From Pigmentiphaga sp. (lineage in GTDB: Bacteria > Pseudomonadota > Gammaproteobacteria > Burkholderiales > Burkholderiaceae_B): a stretch of DNA of 64,000 bases. The stretch is from the NCBI GenBank assembly GCA_023228945.1, contig JALOAI010000027.1, positions 1 through 64,000 of the forward strand, given 5' to 3'. The number at the start of each line of letters is the position of its first letter. The stretch's first letter is position 1. Below, in pieces: positions 63,501 to 64,000 of the stretch. The position numbers and the translations under genes were made by a program. Below the pieces are notes generated by a model that did not search any database, was not told the DNA's origin, and was given only the letters and a program-made list of their open reading frames with translations.

Positions 63501-64000
63501 CGATGATGCCGGACGGCTGCGCTGGAGTGCCGACGTCGACGCGTGGGGCCGCCGGATCCGGAACCGTGGGGCGTTGGATCCGGCCCTGCGCCTGCCGGGG
63601 CAGTGGGCCGACCCTCTCACGGGCTGGCACGACAATTACCAGCGCACCTATCATCCGGAATGGGGTCATTATCTGGAGCCCGACCCGGCCGGACCGCCAG
63701 GTATCCTGGCACCCGGCATGGGCTCCGACACCGCCTACGGCTATGCCGGCCACCAGCCGCGCCGCTGGCTCGATCCCACCGGCCTGGTGCTGTTTGCCTT
63801 CGATGGCACGCTGCAATCGGCGGCCAGCGGCGCCAACGTCTATCGATTGAGCCTTTGGTACCGCGACCAGGCCGCCATCGCCGCCGGCCTGCAATCCGCC
63901 TACTACGAAGCCGGGCCCGGCGGATGGCCCATGATCGATCTCGATGCCGCGGTGGGATGGTCCGCCGATCGCATCCTGCAAACCCAGTGGGATCGGTTGC
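60586..64000 (+). CDS. Rhs-family protein with DUF2235-like C-terminal domain (partial)
   Basis: The frame starts at ATG 60586 (after GGAG) and runs off the right edge, over 1138 residues. It begins with a hydrophobic segment (AAGAVVVALVLLLASADA) and a DUF6531-like opening (PVSLTNGHKYQREVDWHAYAG). A long Rhs/YD repeat shell follows, closing with LPGQWADPLTGWHDNYQRTYHPEWG and RRWLDPTGL near 63780. After this core-closing sequence a different domain starts: LFAFDGTLQ and NVYRLSLWY, resembling DUF2235 lipases. Rhs proteins encapsulate variable C-terminal toxins, often exported by type VI secretion. No VgrG/PAAR gene is visible inside the window. Confidence 0.82.
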   Translation, partial: MGREGGGPMGRNEARKGLRRRARRRVGAERSRVWVSAAWAARIRAAGAVVVALVLLLASADAMEPSAADWSCGPPALGAPCPQGGPATLPLGDGTPSGLGNPVSLTNGHKYQREVDWHAYAGELGLEVVRHYHSADLRDTGLGRGWRLSYDTRLYPVGRGWQIVQADGSRLVFAPPGAPGESCRAVGADAGELRPQLDGGYLWQWPTGRQLRFNAQGRLVEIRTAGGAALSLHYGAVPGRHDFGRLLRVRDPHGREMLLHYRNDRLAEIELPDGRLQYWHTAARQLRGVAYPSGRARLYAYEAGHQGGQAGGEPDLAGARITATWWWDPMQGLLPRWAWSYDEQGRVVAVFAGGRRSGRHVALHYPASAEAWQVAITAGPATHTWRPHDLRPPPAADAGLRGIGKPRRLSLPSVVAGRRRYLEFDWSGPADFAAHRPGLPWRVVETGWRPPDASTPALPVRREWSWERTAPAPAPPQGAEAGTGWQLTRRGPPVAVGLGGKARGAMAGGNGWPGLRIWRDDLGGVWRWSSAVTGRFVREPVAHDASAEAWHFANKDVWTFHFDAHGLLRQWLRRSGQGSEDRVNIIPAPGRLRIEHSHENQDWIFPADEAGLARRRIERPALSGAPAWHYEESFRLDAAGRILSHELPEGGQLEYLRDTEGRLRRITWLPPAGPARVLYQQTATGLLLANGSRVGSVFQEGRLVFLWQSHHGRPLLAHRRTYDADGRPSHESIRVAGGAAMHRGFGYDAAGRLAVVATPGGTEWRAWEASGEARARQTRGEELRPPGRSFSATREVDGADALARGQSAGGLVARRDPSGLPLEADGWRLRYGADRRLAEAEQPGGPRVRYFRNAFGELIGRDDGQDMRQMLYVGHQRVAEWGWRRGAWGVLRRLVLADELPVAWIEYGAADTGRGAMALAAQDASPVDRGRKVLPGGWVHGRRQPDGRGVPASGPDLFTLHADAMGIPLAATDDAGRLRWSADVDAWGRRIRNRGALDPALRLPGQWADPLTGWHDNYQRTYHPEWGHYLEPDPAGPPGILAPGMGSDTAYGYAGHQPRRWLDPTGLVLFAFDGTLQSAASGANVYRLSLWYRDQAAIAAGLQSAYYEAGPGGWPMIDLDAAVGWSADRILQTQWDRL

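Noticed and set aside
62728..63981. Minus-strand open frame of 417 aa inside the Rhs gene
   Set aside because: Antisense to Rhs repeats; no domain and no start signal.

Overview
The window is 64 kb of high-GC bacterial DNA. Gene content, codon bias and intergenic repeats suggest a betaproteobacterium of the Alcaligenaceae (Bordetella/Achromobacter type). This is inferred from family resemblance, not from a search.

Positions 1-7285 are the end of an integrated element. A minus-strand block (unknown 253-aa protein, AlpA, ParA, a HicA-like small protein, ParB) is the maintenance module of PFGI-1/ICEclc-type integrative and conjugative elements. A plus-strand arsenic operon (arsR, thioredoxin-type arsC, acr3, glutaredoxin-type arsC, arsH) is cargo. 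The element seems to end at 7268-7285, an 18-bp copy of a tRNA-Gly 3' end. A good outward-facing promoter and a hairpin lie just inside it. Integrase and intact tRNA should lie left of the window.

7.3-11.0 kb is a scarred zone: prlF-yhaV, hicAB and parDE each have a damaged toxin gene. Between them are a DUF938 methyltransferase and a short-chain dehydrogenase preceded by a TPP riboswitch. 11.2-20.3 kb is mostly ordinary chromosome: TetR, two PhnB-like VOC proteins, DUF72, ArfB, RIO kinase, ABC exporter, an MFS transporter beside a broken LysR gene, and a TlpA-like protein.

20.4-25.4 kb holds a lipoprotein tyrosinase, spermidine acetyltransferase SpeG and a three-gene polyamine operon (antitoxin-like XRE regulator, nspC, carboxynorspermidine dehydrogenase). 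25.4-31.5 kb is a minus-strand operon of an SDR, phosphoketolase, a beta-CASP metallo-beta-lactamase RNase and an archaeal-type AMP phosphorylase. It is the best candidate for an undescribed pathway: RNA breakdown feeding sugar phosphates to carbon metabolism.

31.6-51.4 kb has AraC/MFS, LysR, a DedA-rhodanese fusion, WrbA, catalase, a nitronate monooxygenase fused to a C-terminal helical domain, PdxY, an amino-acid ABC importer, a tandem glycine riboswitch over a DadA-like oxidoreductase, an M14-like peptidase and two tripartite-transporter binding proteins, one with a frameshifted signal peptide. 51.4-55.6 kb is a MarR-controlled hydroxyquinol pathway (flavin hydroxylase, hydroxyquinol 1,2-dioxygenase, maleylacetate reductase). 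55.8-60.0 kb is a Fur-regulated FecI-FecR-TonB receptor system. After a DUF1840 protein, the window ends inside an Rhs protein whose C-terminal tip resembles a DUF2235 lipase.
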